Assembly: GCA_049511415.1 (NCBI GenBank)
Contig: JBEKYC010000058.1
Coordinates: 1-46,392, forward strand
Length of the DNA: 46,392 nucleotides
Direction of reading: 5' to 3'
Origin: Bog-159 sp049511415
GTDB taxonomy: Bacteria > Acidobacteriota > Terriglobia > Bryobacterales > Bryobacteraceae
Part shown: in pieces, positions 1 to 6,500 of the stretch
Layout of the letters: every line of letters begins with the position of its first letter
How positions within the stretch are numbered: the stretch's first letter is position 1
Made by a program: the position numbers and the translations under genes
Notes under the pieces: model-generated
Seen by the model: the letters and a program-made list of their open reading frames with translations, nothing else
Told to the model about the DNA's origin: nothing
Database searches by the model: none

Positions 1-347
1 GCCTCATCCGACCGCGCGTCAATCCGGTGCGTAGTCCGCAGCAGCTCCGGAACCTCGCAATCCCGTAGCAGCAGCACGCCCAACCGCACCCGCGACTCCG
101 CAATCTGCCGCGCCACCGCCGACGTCCATTCCTGCCGCGTCCACCCCGACGCCACCGCATCCGGCGACAAAACCAGTAGTACCAGATCGCACTCCTTCAA
201 CCCGCGCTCAATCTCGGCCACGAAGTTATGGCCAAAATCGATGTCCACTTCGCACAGCCAGGGATCGTCCCCCGCCGCCCGCAGAGCCGCCGCCAGCCGC
301 TCTACGAACGCCTTGTCTCTAGTGCTATGCGAAAGGAACACCTTCAT
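1..347 (-). CDS. TIR-domain protein, N-terminal part (cut by left edge)
   Basis: Translating the minus strand from the ATG at 347 gives 115 residues that open with MKVFLSHSTRD and continue with a segment ending in a SGWTRQEW motif. This is the N-terminal half of a TIR domain: strand A (KVFLSHS), the acidic/Gly loop near D35-G39, the hydrophobic strand around residues 54-60 (DLVLLVL), and the W-x-x-x-E helix. E73 lies where NAD-cleaving TIR domains carry their catalytic glutamate, so NADase activity is possible (inference). The rest of the protein lies outside the window, so any C-terminal sensor or effector module is unknown. A GTG at 356 in the same frame (adding three residues) is an alternative start. 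The gene follows modC on the same strand after about 275 bp of repeat-rich DNA. TIR proteins of this kind are common in anti-phage systems, but partner genes cannot be seen here. Confidence 0.85.
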   Translation of the reverse strand, partial: MKVFLSHSTRDKAFVERLAAALRAAGDDPWLCEVDIDFGHNFVAEIERGLKECDLVLLVLSPDAVASGWTRQEWTSAVARQIAESRVRLGVLLLRDCEVPELLRTTHRIDARSDE

Positions 348-415
348 GCCAATCACGCCTCGCCGTTCACCGCCAAACCGCTGAATCCAAACGCCCACGC
401 CAACCGCGCAGCCAA

Positions 416-476
416 AATCCCCGCCGCCCCCGTGCTATCCTCACTTTCGACCCGAGGTGCCTCTGTTCCTTGACAA
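416..476. repeat. Diverged copy of the 40.5-kb intergenic module
   Basis: Bases 416-438 (AATCCCCGCCGCCCCCGTGC followed by TAT) match 40510-40532 at 21 of 23 positions. The two differences are C/G swaps. In both places the block is followed, 35-46 bp further on, by a TTGACAA box (470-476 here, 40575-40581 there), and then by TGCA triple boxes. The shared order of modules argues for one element family rather than chance similarity. Confidence 0.6.
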
Positions 477-540
477 TCGAATCAGACCAATCGTATCCAA
501 AATGGGTTCGCTTTTCCCAAACCACCATGAACCAAAACTG

Positions 541-564
541 TGCACATCATGCACAATTTTGCAT
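541..564 (+). repeat. TGCA triple-box array, copy 1
   Basis: Three TGCA boxes start at 541, 550 and 560, so they are spaced 9 and 10 bp apart, about one helical turn. They lie within ACTGTGCACATCATGCACAA followed by TTTTGCA. The same spacing and nearly the same bases recur at 618, 40322 and 40598. Confidence 0.75.
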
Positions 565-617
565 AATAACCGCCTCGCCCCCTCGCCCGCTCACCCCTCC
601 CCCGCTCGCAAAAACTG

Positions 618-641
618 TGCACATCATGCACAATTTTGCAC
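618..641 (+). repeat. TGCA triple-box array, copy 2, overlapping the modC stop
   Basis: TGCA boxes start at 618, 627 and 637 (spacing 9 and 10), identical to copy 1 over AAACTGTGCACATCATGCAC and on through AATTTTGCA. The modC stop codon (TGA, minus strand 626-624) lies inside the array. The last residues of ModC (IVQNCA) are therefore encoded by repeat sequence. Confidence 0.75.
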
Positions 642-1697
642 AATCCGCACCGCCGTAGCCTTCACCACCGCCGACACCGCCTCCCCTTCCCGCAGCCGCA
701 TCTCGTCCCCCGATTGCCGCGTCACCACCGCCATCAGCCGGAATCCGCAATCCAGCATCACCCGCTCCAGCGGACCCTCCGGAATCACCGACACAATCCG
801 CCCCGCCAGCCGGTTCCGCGCGCTCGACGCCGTCCCCGCCGCCGCCCGCTCGATCGTTACGCTCTCCGCCCGGATGCACGCAAACACCTCCACCCCCGCA
901 CCTCCCGGATCCACCGCCACCAGCCGCGCCGTCCCGATCTCCACCGTCACCAGCCCCCCCGACCGCTCCACCACCCGCGCCGGGCAGATCGTCTCCACCC
1001 CCACCGCCTCCGCCACGTCCGCGTCCGCCGGCGCATCGAACACGCTCTCCACCGGACCCGTTTGCCGCAGCCGCCCCCCGATCATGATCGCCACCGCGTC
1101 TCCCAGCGCCAGCGCCTCCGTCCGGTCGTGCGTCACCACGATGGCCGGCGCCTGCACGTCCGCCAGCAGTTGCCGCAGATCCGCGCGCAGCCGCAGACGT
1201 GTGGGAGCGTCCAGCGCCGAAAGCGGTTCGTCCAGCAGCAGCACCCGCGGTTGCGCCGCCAGCGCCCGCGCCAGCGCCACGCGCTGCAACTGCCCGCCGG
1301 AAAGTTGGCTCGGATGGCGCTCCGCGAGGGCTGCCAGCCCGAACCGATCCATCAGATCGCTCACCGCCGCGCCGCGCGCCCCGTACGCCACGTTGCGCCG
1401 CACCGTCAGATGCGGAAACAGCGCATAGTCCTGCGAAAGATAGGCCACCCGCCGTTTCTGCGGCGTCACTTCAATGCCCCGCGCGCCGTCGAACCAGACT
1501 TCCTCCCCGCAGCGGATCGTCCCCGCATCCGGCCGTTCCAGCCCCGCGATGGCCCGCAGCACCGTGGTCTTGCCCGCGCCCGATGGCCCGAACAGCACCA
1601 GCACGAAATGCGCGCCCAACGGCACGCACAGCGAAGCCGCGATCTCCTCGCCGCCCGCGTGCCGCTTGCGGACGTCCACGCTCAGGTCATTGTCCAT
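624..1697 (-). CDS. modC: Molybdate ABC transporter ATP-binding protein ModC
   Basis: This 357-residue ABC ATPase would energise molybdate (or tungstate) import with ModB and ModA. It has Walker A GPSGAGKTT (residues 37-45), a Q-loop at about 88-89 (SQDYALF), signature LSGGQ (132-136), Walker B LLLDEP (153-158) and an H-loop (VVTHDRTEAL). About 100 C-terminal residues look like the regulatory TOBE/MOP region. The chosen ATG at 1697 overlaps the modB stop by 11 bp, fitting translational coupling; an ATG 13 codons upstream lies deeper in modB and is less likely. The assignment to molybdate rests on the ModA and ModB neighbours, since ModC alone resembles other importer ATPases such as PotA or CysA. 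The 3' end lies inside a dispersed TGCA repeat, so the final few residues are probably not conserved. Confidence 0.9.
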   Translation of the reverse strand: MDNDLSVDVRKRHAGGEEIAASLCVPLGAHFVLVLFGPSGAGKTTVLRAIAGLERPDAGTIRCGEEVWFDGARGIEVTPQKRRVAYLSQDYALFPHLTVRRNVAYGARGAAVSDLMDRFGLAALAERHPSQLSGGQLQRVALARALAAQPRVLLLDEPLSALDAPTRLRLRADLRQLLADVQAPAIVVTHDRTEALALGDAVAIMIGGRLRQTGPVESVFDAPADADVAEAVGVETICPARVVERSGGLVTVEIGTARLVAVDPGGAGVEVFACIRAESVTIERAAAGTASSARNRLAGRIVSVIPEGPLERVMLDCGFRLMAVVTRQSGDEMRLREGEAVSAVVKATAVRIVQNCA

Positions 1698-2367
1698 ACG
1701 GGGGCCATACGGCCCACACCCGCCGCCGCATTCCATAGGTGGCCGCCAGCACCACGAAGGAAATCCCGAGCAGCAGCAGCGAAGTATGGAACGCCGCGCC
1801 GTAGTTGAGCGCCTGCACGTCGTCGTAGATGGCGATCGATACCGTGCGCGTCAGCCCCGGCAGATTCCCGCCCACCATCAGCACCACGCCGAATTCCCCC
1901 AGCGTGTGCGCGAAGCTCAGGATCATCCCCGTTACGATCCCCGGAATCGAGAGCGGCACGATTACCCGCAGGAACGTGCCCGCGCGCGACACCCCCAGGC
2001 ACCACGAAGCTTCCACCATGCGCCGGTCCACCGCCGCGAATCCCGCCGCGAATGGCTGCACCGCGAACGGCAGGCTGTAGATCACCGACGCCACCAGCAG
2101 TCCTTGGAACGAGAACGGCAGCATGCCGCCCGTCACCGTGGCATACAGTTTTCCCGCCGGACTATGCGGCCCGATCGCCAGCAGGATATAGAATCCCAGG
2201 ACCGTGGGTGGCAGCACCAGCGGCATCGCCACCACCGCTTCCACCAGGAACTTCCACCGCCGCGGCGAATATGCCAGCCAGTGCGCCGCCGGCAAACCAA
2301 GCGCCAGCAGGATCAGCGTGGTCCAGAACGATAGCCGCAAACTCAGCCAGATTGCCTGCCACTCCAT
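1687..2367 (-). CDS. modB: Molybdate ABC transporter permease ModB
   Basis: This 226-residue inner-membrane permease has five or six hydrophobic helices. The first is at about 8-30 (SLRLSFWTTLILLALGLPAA), with others near 45-65, 85-105 and 145-170. The cytoplasmic EAA loop, which contacts ModC, reads EASWCLGVSRAGTFLRVIVP and retains the E-A-x(3)-L-G pattern. The length matches the ModB family (about 220-230). The ATG follows the modA stop directly, with no intergenic base, and the 3' end overlaps modC by 11 bp. The three genes therefore form one operon in the order ABC. Confidence 0.92.
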   Translation of the reverse strand: MEWQAIWLSLRLSFWTTLILLALGLPAAHWLAYSPRRWKFLVEAVVAMPLVLPPTVLGFYILLAIGPHSPAGKLYATVTGGMLPFSFQGLLVASVIYSLPFAVQPFAAGFAAVDRRMVEASWCLGVSRAGTFLRVIVPLSIPGIVTGMILSFAHTLGEFGVVLMVGGNLPGLTRTVSIAIYDDVQALNYGAAFHTSLLLLGISFVVLAATYGMRRRVWAVWPPYGQ

Positions 2368-3129
2368 CTACTCTCCCGAGAACCCGTAACGCTTCAGAAT
2401 AGCGCGGCCCTCCGGCGCCAGCAGAAACGCGCGGAACTGCCGCGCCGCCTCCGGATTCGCGGTCCAATTCAGAATCACGCCGCTCTGGTCCAGCTTCGGA
2501 TACGCCGTCATCGGCACTTCCCAATAATGCCCGCCCACGCCCGGAGCCATCGTCAGCGCCAGCGCCACAATGCCGGCCTCCGCCGCGCCGCTCTGCGCCA
2601 GTTGAAACGCTTGCGAGATGTTCTCGCCCATCACCAGCTTGGCCTTCACATCGTCGTACAGACCCAGCGAGCGTAGCGCCGCCTCCGCCGCCTGTCCGTA
2701 AGGCGCGTGCGCCGGATTCGCGATGGCGATGTGCTTCACCGCCGGCAGCCGCAGCGCCTGCATGCCCAGGCCCGCCACGTCGATACCCGAACCGTTGCCG
2801 GTCCACAGCACGATGCGTCCCACCGCGTAATGGAACTCGCTACCCGGCAGGATCAATCCCTGTTCCGCCAGCTTCTGCGGATACCGCGCGTCCGCCGATA
2901 AGAACAGATCGAAGGGCGCGTGATTCGCCAGTTGCGCATAGAACATCCCCGACGAGCCATAGCTCGGCGTGATCTTCACCGCGCCATGCCCCGCGGAATA
3001 GGTTTTAATTAAGTCATCGAGAGCAAATCGCAGATCGGCCGCCGCCGCGATCCGCAACTCCGCCGGCCGCGTCGCGCAGCCCGTGCTCAGCAGCACTGCC
3101 GTTGCCAGGGTAATTCGTAAAAGAGACAC
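2368..3129 (-). CDS. modA: Molybdate-binding lipoprotein ModA
   Basis: This 253-residue periplasmic solute-binding protein captures molybdate for ModBC. The start is GTG with a purine-rich AAAGGACA upstream. A short signal sequence ends in the lipobox LLSTGC, with Cys18 as the likely lipidation site, so the protein is probably membrane-anchored. The mature protein starts with LRIAAAADLRFALDDLI, the typical ModA opening whose early serine/alanine segment contacts the oxyanion. Other family signatures are SYGSSGMFYAQLANHAPFD and FDLFLSADARYP. The gene is first in modABC and is divergent from the nucleoside hydrolase, with only 8 bp between the two start codons. Its promoter must therefore lie inside the neighbouring coding region. 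No ModE-type operator could be recognised. Confidence 0.93.
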   Translation of the reverse strand: MSLLRITLATAVLLSTGCATRPAELRIAAAADLRFALDDLIKTYSAGHGAVKITPSYGSSGMFYAQLANHAPFDLFLSADARYPQKLAEQGLILPGSEFHYAVGRIVLWTGNGSGIDVAGLGMQALRLPAVKHIAIANPAHAPYGQAAEAALRSLGLYDDVKAKLVMGENISQAFQLAQSGAAEAGIVALALTMAPGVGGHYWEVPMTAYPKLDQSGVILNWTANPEAARQFRAFLLAPEGRAILKRYGFSGE

Positions 3130-3137
3130 TGTCCTTT

Positions 3138-4049
3138 ATGCATAACACGTTCCTGATCGACACCGACACGGCTTCGGACGACGCCGTCGCCCTCATCATG
3201 GCCCTGCGCGCGCCCCACGTGGACGTTCGCGCCATCACCATCGTCGCCGGCAACGTCCCTGTACCCCAGGCTGCCCGCAATGCGCTCTATGTTGCCGATC
3301 TATGCCGGTCCGGCGTGCCCGTCTTTCCCGGCGCCACCCAGCCGCTCTTGCGCGAATACATGCACGCCGAATGGTTCCACGGCAAAGACGGCCTCGGCGA
3401 TCACAACTATCCCGCGCCCAGCCGTGCCCCTGAACCAACCCACGCCGTAGATGCCATCATCGAAACCGTGCGCGCCCATCCCGGCCTGACCATCGTCACC
3501 CTCGGCCCGCTCACCAACATGGCGTTGGCGCTGGCCCGCGCGCCGGAGATCGTCAGCAATGTCGGCCGCTGCGTCGTCATGGGCGGCGCGCCCTGTTGCG
3601 AAGGCAACGTGACGCCCGCCGCCGAGTACAACATCTGGGTCGATCCCGAGGCCGCCCGCATCGTGGCCCATTCCGGCCTGCCTATTGAACTGGTGGGCTG
3701 GCATCTCAGCCGTGGCGCGGCCGTGCTGGATGCCGCCGACATCGATCGCATTCTGTCCCTCGGAACTCCGCTAGCCCGCTTCGCCATCGAGTGCAACAGC
3801 ACCGCGATGGCGGCCTACAAAGTGCAGACCGGCGAAACCGGCATCTCGCTGCCCGACCCGATCGCCATGTCCATCGCACTCGATCCCGCCATCTGCGCCT
3901 CATCGAGCGACCATGCCCTCGAAATCGAAACCGCCAGCGACCTGACCCGCGGCATGACCAAAGCCGCCCGCCCCGCCAAAATCTGTTGGACCCTAAACGC
4001 GCCCGCCTGGAAGCATCTCCTATACCGATCCCTGGAGGGCGGGCTTTAG
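3138..4049 (+). CDS. Inosine/uridine-type nucleoside hydrolase
   Basis: This 303-residue protein carries the calcium-binding hallmark of the IUNH fold at its N-terminus, D8-T-D10-TAS-D14-D15, followed by IVAGNVPVPQAARNAL, which fits the family pattern V-x-GN-V-x(7)-N-A. It should cleave the N-glycosidic bond of ribonucleosides to base plus ribose, in the cytoplasm. One feature is odd. The C-terminal segment that usually reads H-D-P reads LPDPIAM here, keeping the calcium-ligand aspartate but replacing the histidine that assists the leaving base. Substrate preference is therefore uncertain. The gene is divergent from modA and convergent with the SecA-like gene, and the two 3' ends overlap by 4 bp inside a REP-like hairpin that provides both stop codons. 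Confidence 0.88.
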   Translation: MHNTFLIDTDTASDDAVALIMALRAPHVDVRAITIVAGNVPVPQAARNALYVADLCRSGVPVFPGATQPLLREYMHAEWFHGKDGLGDHNYPAPSRAPEPTHAVDAIIETVRAHPGLTIVTLGPLTNMALALARAPEIVSNVGRCVVMGGAPCCEGNVTPAAEYNIWVDPEAARIVAHSGLPIELVGWHLSRGAAVLDAADIDRILSLGTPLARFAIECNSTAMAAYKVQTGETGISLPDPIAMSIALDPAICASSSDHALEIETASDLTRGMTKAARPAKICWTLNAPAWKHLLYRSLEGGL

Positions 4050-4072
4050 CCCGCGCGGGACTTCAGTCCCGC
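4039..4072. repeat. REP-like double hairpin containing two stop codons
   Basis: There are two adjacent perfect inverted repeats. GCGGGCT-TT-AGCCCGC is at 4039-4054 and GCGGGACT-TC-AGTCCCGC at 4055-4072. The nucleoside hydrolase stop (TAG, 4047-4049) and the SecA-like stop (TAA, minus 4048-4046) share bases of the first hairpin. It could act as a bidirectional terminator or RNA stabiliser between convergent genes, but neither hairpin is followed by a T-run. Confidence 0.8.
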
Positions 4073-6172
4073 CCGAAACCGCCGCAAAATCCGCTCTGTC
4101 TGACTCCCGAAAGGCTGATCCGTAGTCAAGTAAGTCCAGGTAGCCCCCCGATCAAAACCCTCCCGCCTCGAATCCGTCGAATCCTCGCGCGCCAGCTCCG
4201 TGCGAACGCATTCCTCAAAATCCGCATAAATCTCCTGCACCCCCGCCAGAAATTTGTACAGCGGATCGCCCCCGCCCCACGACGCCCAATGAATGCCTTC
4301 CTTCAACTCGCTCACGTTCGCCAGATAATCGGCCCAAAGGTCGTCGATCGCCGCCAGGTCCCACTCCCGCTTGGCGGCGTCCGCTCCCAGCAGAATCTCG
4401 CGCCGCCACTCCCGCACCGCACGCCGGTGATGCTCCACCAGTGACTCATACTTCGCCAGCATCCGCCGGATCTCGATGTTCTGCCCTTCCACCGTGCGCT
4501 GCACGCTGTCGATATCCGGGTTGTCGCGGATGCCGAAGCGCACCAATAAATCGTCCTCCAGGCTAATGCAGAACCGCGATGTCCCCGGATCGCCTTGCCG
4601 CCCCGCGCGTCCCCGCAGTTGATTGTCGATGCGCGCCGCCTCGTGCCGCGTCGTCCCCATCACGTACAACCCGCCCAGTTCCACCACCTTCTCCCGGTCT
4701 CGCGGCGGATTGCCGCCCAGTATGATATCCGTCCCGCGCCCCGCCATATTCGTCGAGACCGTCACCGCCCCCAGCGCGCCGGCCTGCGCGACGATCTCCG
4801 CCTCGGCTTCATCGTTCCGCGCATTCAGAACCGCGTGCGGCACACCCGCCATCCGCAGCCGGCCGCTCAATCGTTCCGATTCCTCCACGCTGCCGGTCCC
4901 CACCAGAATCGGACGCCCCGCCGCATGGCACTTGCGGATCTCCTCCACCACCGCCCGGTCGCGTGCCTCCTTGTCCGCATACACCACGTCCGGTAGATCC
5001 TGGCGGATGACCGGCCGGTTCGTCGGAATCACCTTCACCGCCAACTGGTAACCCTGCCGGAACTCTTCCGCCTGCGTGGCGGCCGTCCCGGTCATCCCGC
5101 AGATCCGCTCGTAGAGTCCCACCAGGCTCTGTACCGTCACCGATCCCATAATGCGCCCCTGCGTCTTCAGCCCCGTGCGCTCCTTCACTTCGATCGCGGT
5201 CTGCAACCCCGCCGGCCAGCGCCGGTTCTCCGCAATCCGCCCTTTGATCTCATCCACCAGTTCCACGGCGCCCTGCTTCACGATGTAGTCTACGTCGCGC
5301 CGCAGCAGGCTGTGCGCGTGCAGCGCATCCTGTACCGCCGTCAGCAACCGCAGATTGCCCGCGTCGAACAGGCAGCCGCAGCCGAGCGTCTGCTCCACCC
5401 GGTCGATCCCGGCATCCGTCAACTGCACATTGCGCGCGAACTCATCCGCCGTATAGTCGATCTGCGGCCGCAGCAAAGCCACCACCGCATCCGCTTGACG
5501 CGCCATGCCGTAGTCCACGCCCACGCCGCCCGCGATCACCAGCGGGATACGCGCTTCGTCGATCAGTATGGAATCGGCCTCGTCGATCAGGGCAAACGCA
5601 AACGGCCGCTGCACCAGTTCGTCCGCTTCGAGCGCCAGCTCATCCCGTAAATAGTCGAAGCCCACTTCCGTCGCGGTCGCATAAGTGATGTCGCAACGGT
5701 ATGCCGCGCGGCGGTTCTCCGCGGACATGTTCTGCGCGACGTGCCCTACCGATAGGCCGAACCAATCGTAGATCCCGCCCATCCACTGCGCGTCCCGCCG
5801 TGCCAGGTAATCGTTGGCCGTGAGCACATGCAGACCCCGGCCCTGCGACGCATACCAGATCGCCGCCGGCACGGCGGCCAGCGTCTTGCCTTCGCCTGTT
5901 TGCATCTCCGCGATCTGCCCGCGTTGCATGGCCAGCGCGCCCAGTATCTGCGTGTCGTACATCTCGCAGCCCAACACGCGCCCCGCGATCACCGCGGCCA
6001 GCGCAAAAGTCTCAATCACGTTTGCCGCTCCGCGCCCGCTCCGGGCGGCCTGTTTCAGTTCCAGATCGCTCAGCCCCGATAGCTCCTGCCGCCGCCGCGA
6101 TATCTCTCGCAATTCCAATTTGGGATCGTGCTTCCGCATCCCCAGGAAACGTAGTAATTCTCTCCAGGACAC
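4046..6172 (-). CDS. SecA-like preprotein translocase ATPase (short paralogue)
   Basis: The protein has 708 residues from a GTG at 6172, which follows an excellent Shine-Dalgarno (AAAGGAGAGG, about 5 nt upstream). An open frame extends 93 codons further, but that part is Arg-rich shadow of the preceding small gene. SecA motifs are complete: Walker A MQTGEGKT (about 90-97), DEADSILIDEAR (197-208), a preprotein-crosslinking region, NMAGRGTDIILGG, and RIDNQLRGRAGRQGDPGTSR. The helical-scaffold motif IDDLWADYL and a following GDPLYKF are also present. The C-terminus ends in FRAGLKSRAG and lacks the Cys-rich zinc finger for SecB. At 708 residues it is clearly shorter than housekeeping SecA (about 830-900), so it is probably an accessory or SecA2-type motor (inference). 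It lies 37 bp after a small exported protein, which might be a substrate. Confidence 0.88.
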   Translation of the reverse strand: MSWRELLRFLGMRKHDPKLELREISRRRQELSGLSDLELKQAARSGRGAANVIETFALAAVIAGRVLGCEMYDTQILGALAMQRGQIAEMQTGEGKTLAAVPAAIWYASQGRGLHVLTANDYLARRDAQWMGGIYDWFGLSVGHVAQNMSAENRRAAYRCDITYATATEVGFDYLRDELALEADELVQRPFAFALIDEADSILIDEARIPLVIAGGVGVDYGMARQADAVVALLRPQIDYTADEFARNVQLTDAGIDRVEQTLGCGCLFDAGNLRLLTAVQDALHAHSLLRRDVDYIVKQGAVELVDEIKGRIAENRRWPAGLQTAIEVKERTGLKTQGRIMGSVTVQSLVGLYERICGMTGTAATQAEEFRQGYQLAVKVIPTNRPVIRQDLPDVVYADKEARDRAVVEEIRKCHAAGRPILVGTGSVEESERLSGRLRMAGVPHAVLNARNDEAEAEIVAQAGALGAVTVSTNMAGRGTDIILGGNPPRDREKVVELGGLYVMGTTRHEAARIDNQLRGRAGRQGDPGTSRFCISLEDDLLVRFGIRDNPDIDSVQRTVEGQNIEIRRMLAKYESLVEHHRRAVREWRREILLGADAAKREWDLAAIDDLWADYLANVSELKEGIHWASWGGGDPLYKFLAGVQEIYADFEECVRTELAREDSTDSRREGFDRGATWTYLTTDQPFGSQTERILRRFRAGLKSRAG

Positions 6173-6209
6173 AAGTCCTCTCCTTTCTGATTTGGCTTTT
6201 GGTTTGGGT

Positions 6210-6479
6210 TTAGGAAAAGAGAGAAGTTGCGGGAGGCGGCCGTTGGAACAAAACCGCGGCATCCGGTTCCGGCCGGACGCGCGAAGTGTAGGAGGGAGCG
6301 GCTGGCAGTGCCGCCGCCGGTTTGCGGATCGTGCGCGCTGCCTGCGGCGCCTGCTGATCCGCCTCCGCGCGCCATACGATTTCAATCGTGGTGACAACGC
6401 GCAGAGACGGCGCCACCGCCTGCGCAGAAAGCAACGCAAGCAGTGCGGCAAAAACGTACTTCAGTGCCGCCTGGGCCAT
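6210..6479 (-). CDS. Small exported protein of unknown function
   Basis: This 89-residue open frame begins MAQAALKYVFAALLALLSAQ, a Sec-type signal peptide with one positive residue and a hydrophobic core of about 14 residues, possibly cleaved after SAQA. The remainder is short and rich in Ala and Pro (PAAALPAAP), with VVTTIEIVW as the only strand-like piece and no recognisable domain. The gene sits between the Tat-type amidohydrolase (21 bp upstream) and the SecA-like gene (37 bp downstream), all on the same strand, so it is probably cotranscribed with them. I do not recognise the family. It could be a chance open frame, but its spacing and signal peptide favour a real gene. Confidence 0.55.
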   Translation of the reverse strand: MAQAALKYVFAALLALLSAQAVAPSLRVVTTIEIVWRAEADQQAPQAARTIRKPAAALPAAPSYTSRVRPEPDAAVLFQRPPPATSLFS

Positions 6480-6500
6480 TTCTTAAAGCATCGCACAAAA

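Larger units (their letters stand above)
348..623. other. Intergenic region with dispersed repeat modules
   Basis: There is no convincing gene between the TIR start and the modC stop. Open frames here are short and not protein-like. The region holds a diverged module at 416-476 and two TGCA triple-box arrays (541-564 and 618-641), listed separately. A C-rich run lies at about 571-606. A segment at 497-517 around AAAATGGGTTCGC resembles a segment inside the 40.2-40.8 kb duplication. Confidence 0.7.

Noticed and set aside
541..641. TGCA arrays as a CRISPR
   Set aside because: Only two copies per place, no spacer-repeat regularity, units far shorter than CRISPR repeats, and no cas genes.
228..1808. 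Several long plus-strand open frames over the TIR and modC region
   Set aside because: They are antisense to well-supported minus-strand genes and are rich in Arg, Pro, Ser and Ala, as expected for the opposite strand of high-GC coding DNA.
4055..4072. Second hairpin as a classical rho-independent terminator
   Set aside because: There is no T-run on either strand after the stem.
6173..6451. 93-codon N-terminal extension of the SecA-like open frame
   Set aside because: Arg-rich, overlaps the small exported gene in another frame, and a strong Shine-Dalgarno precedes the GTG at 6172.
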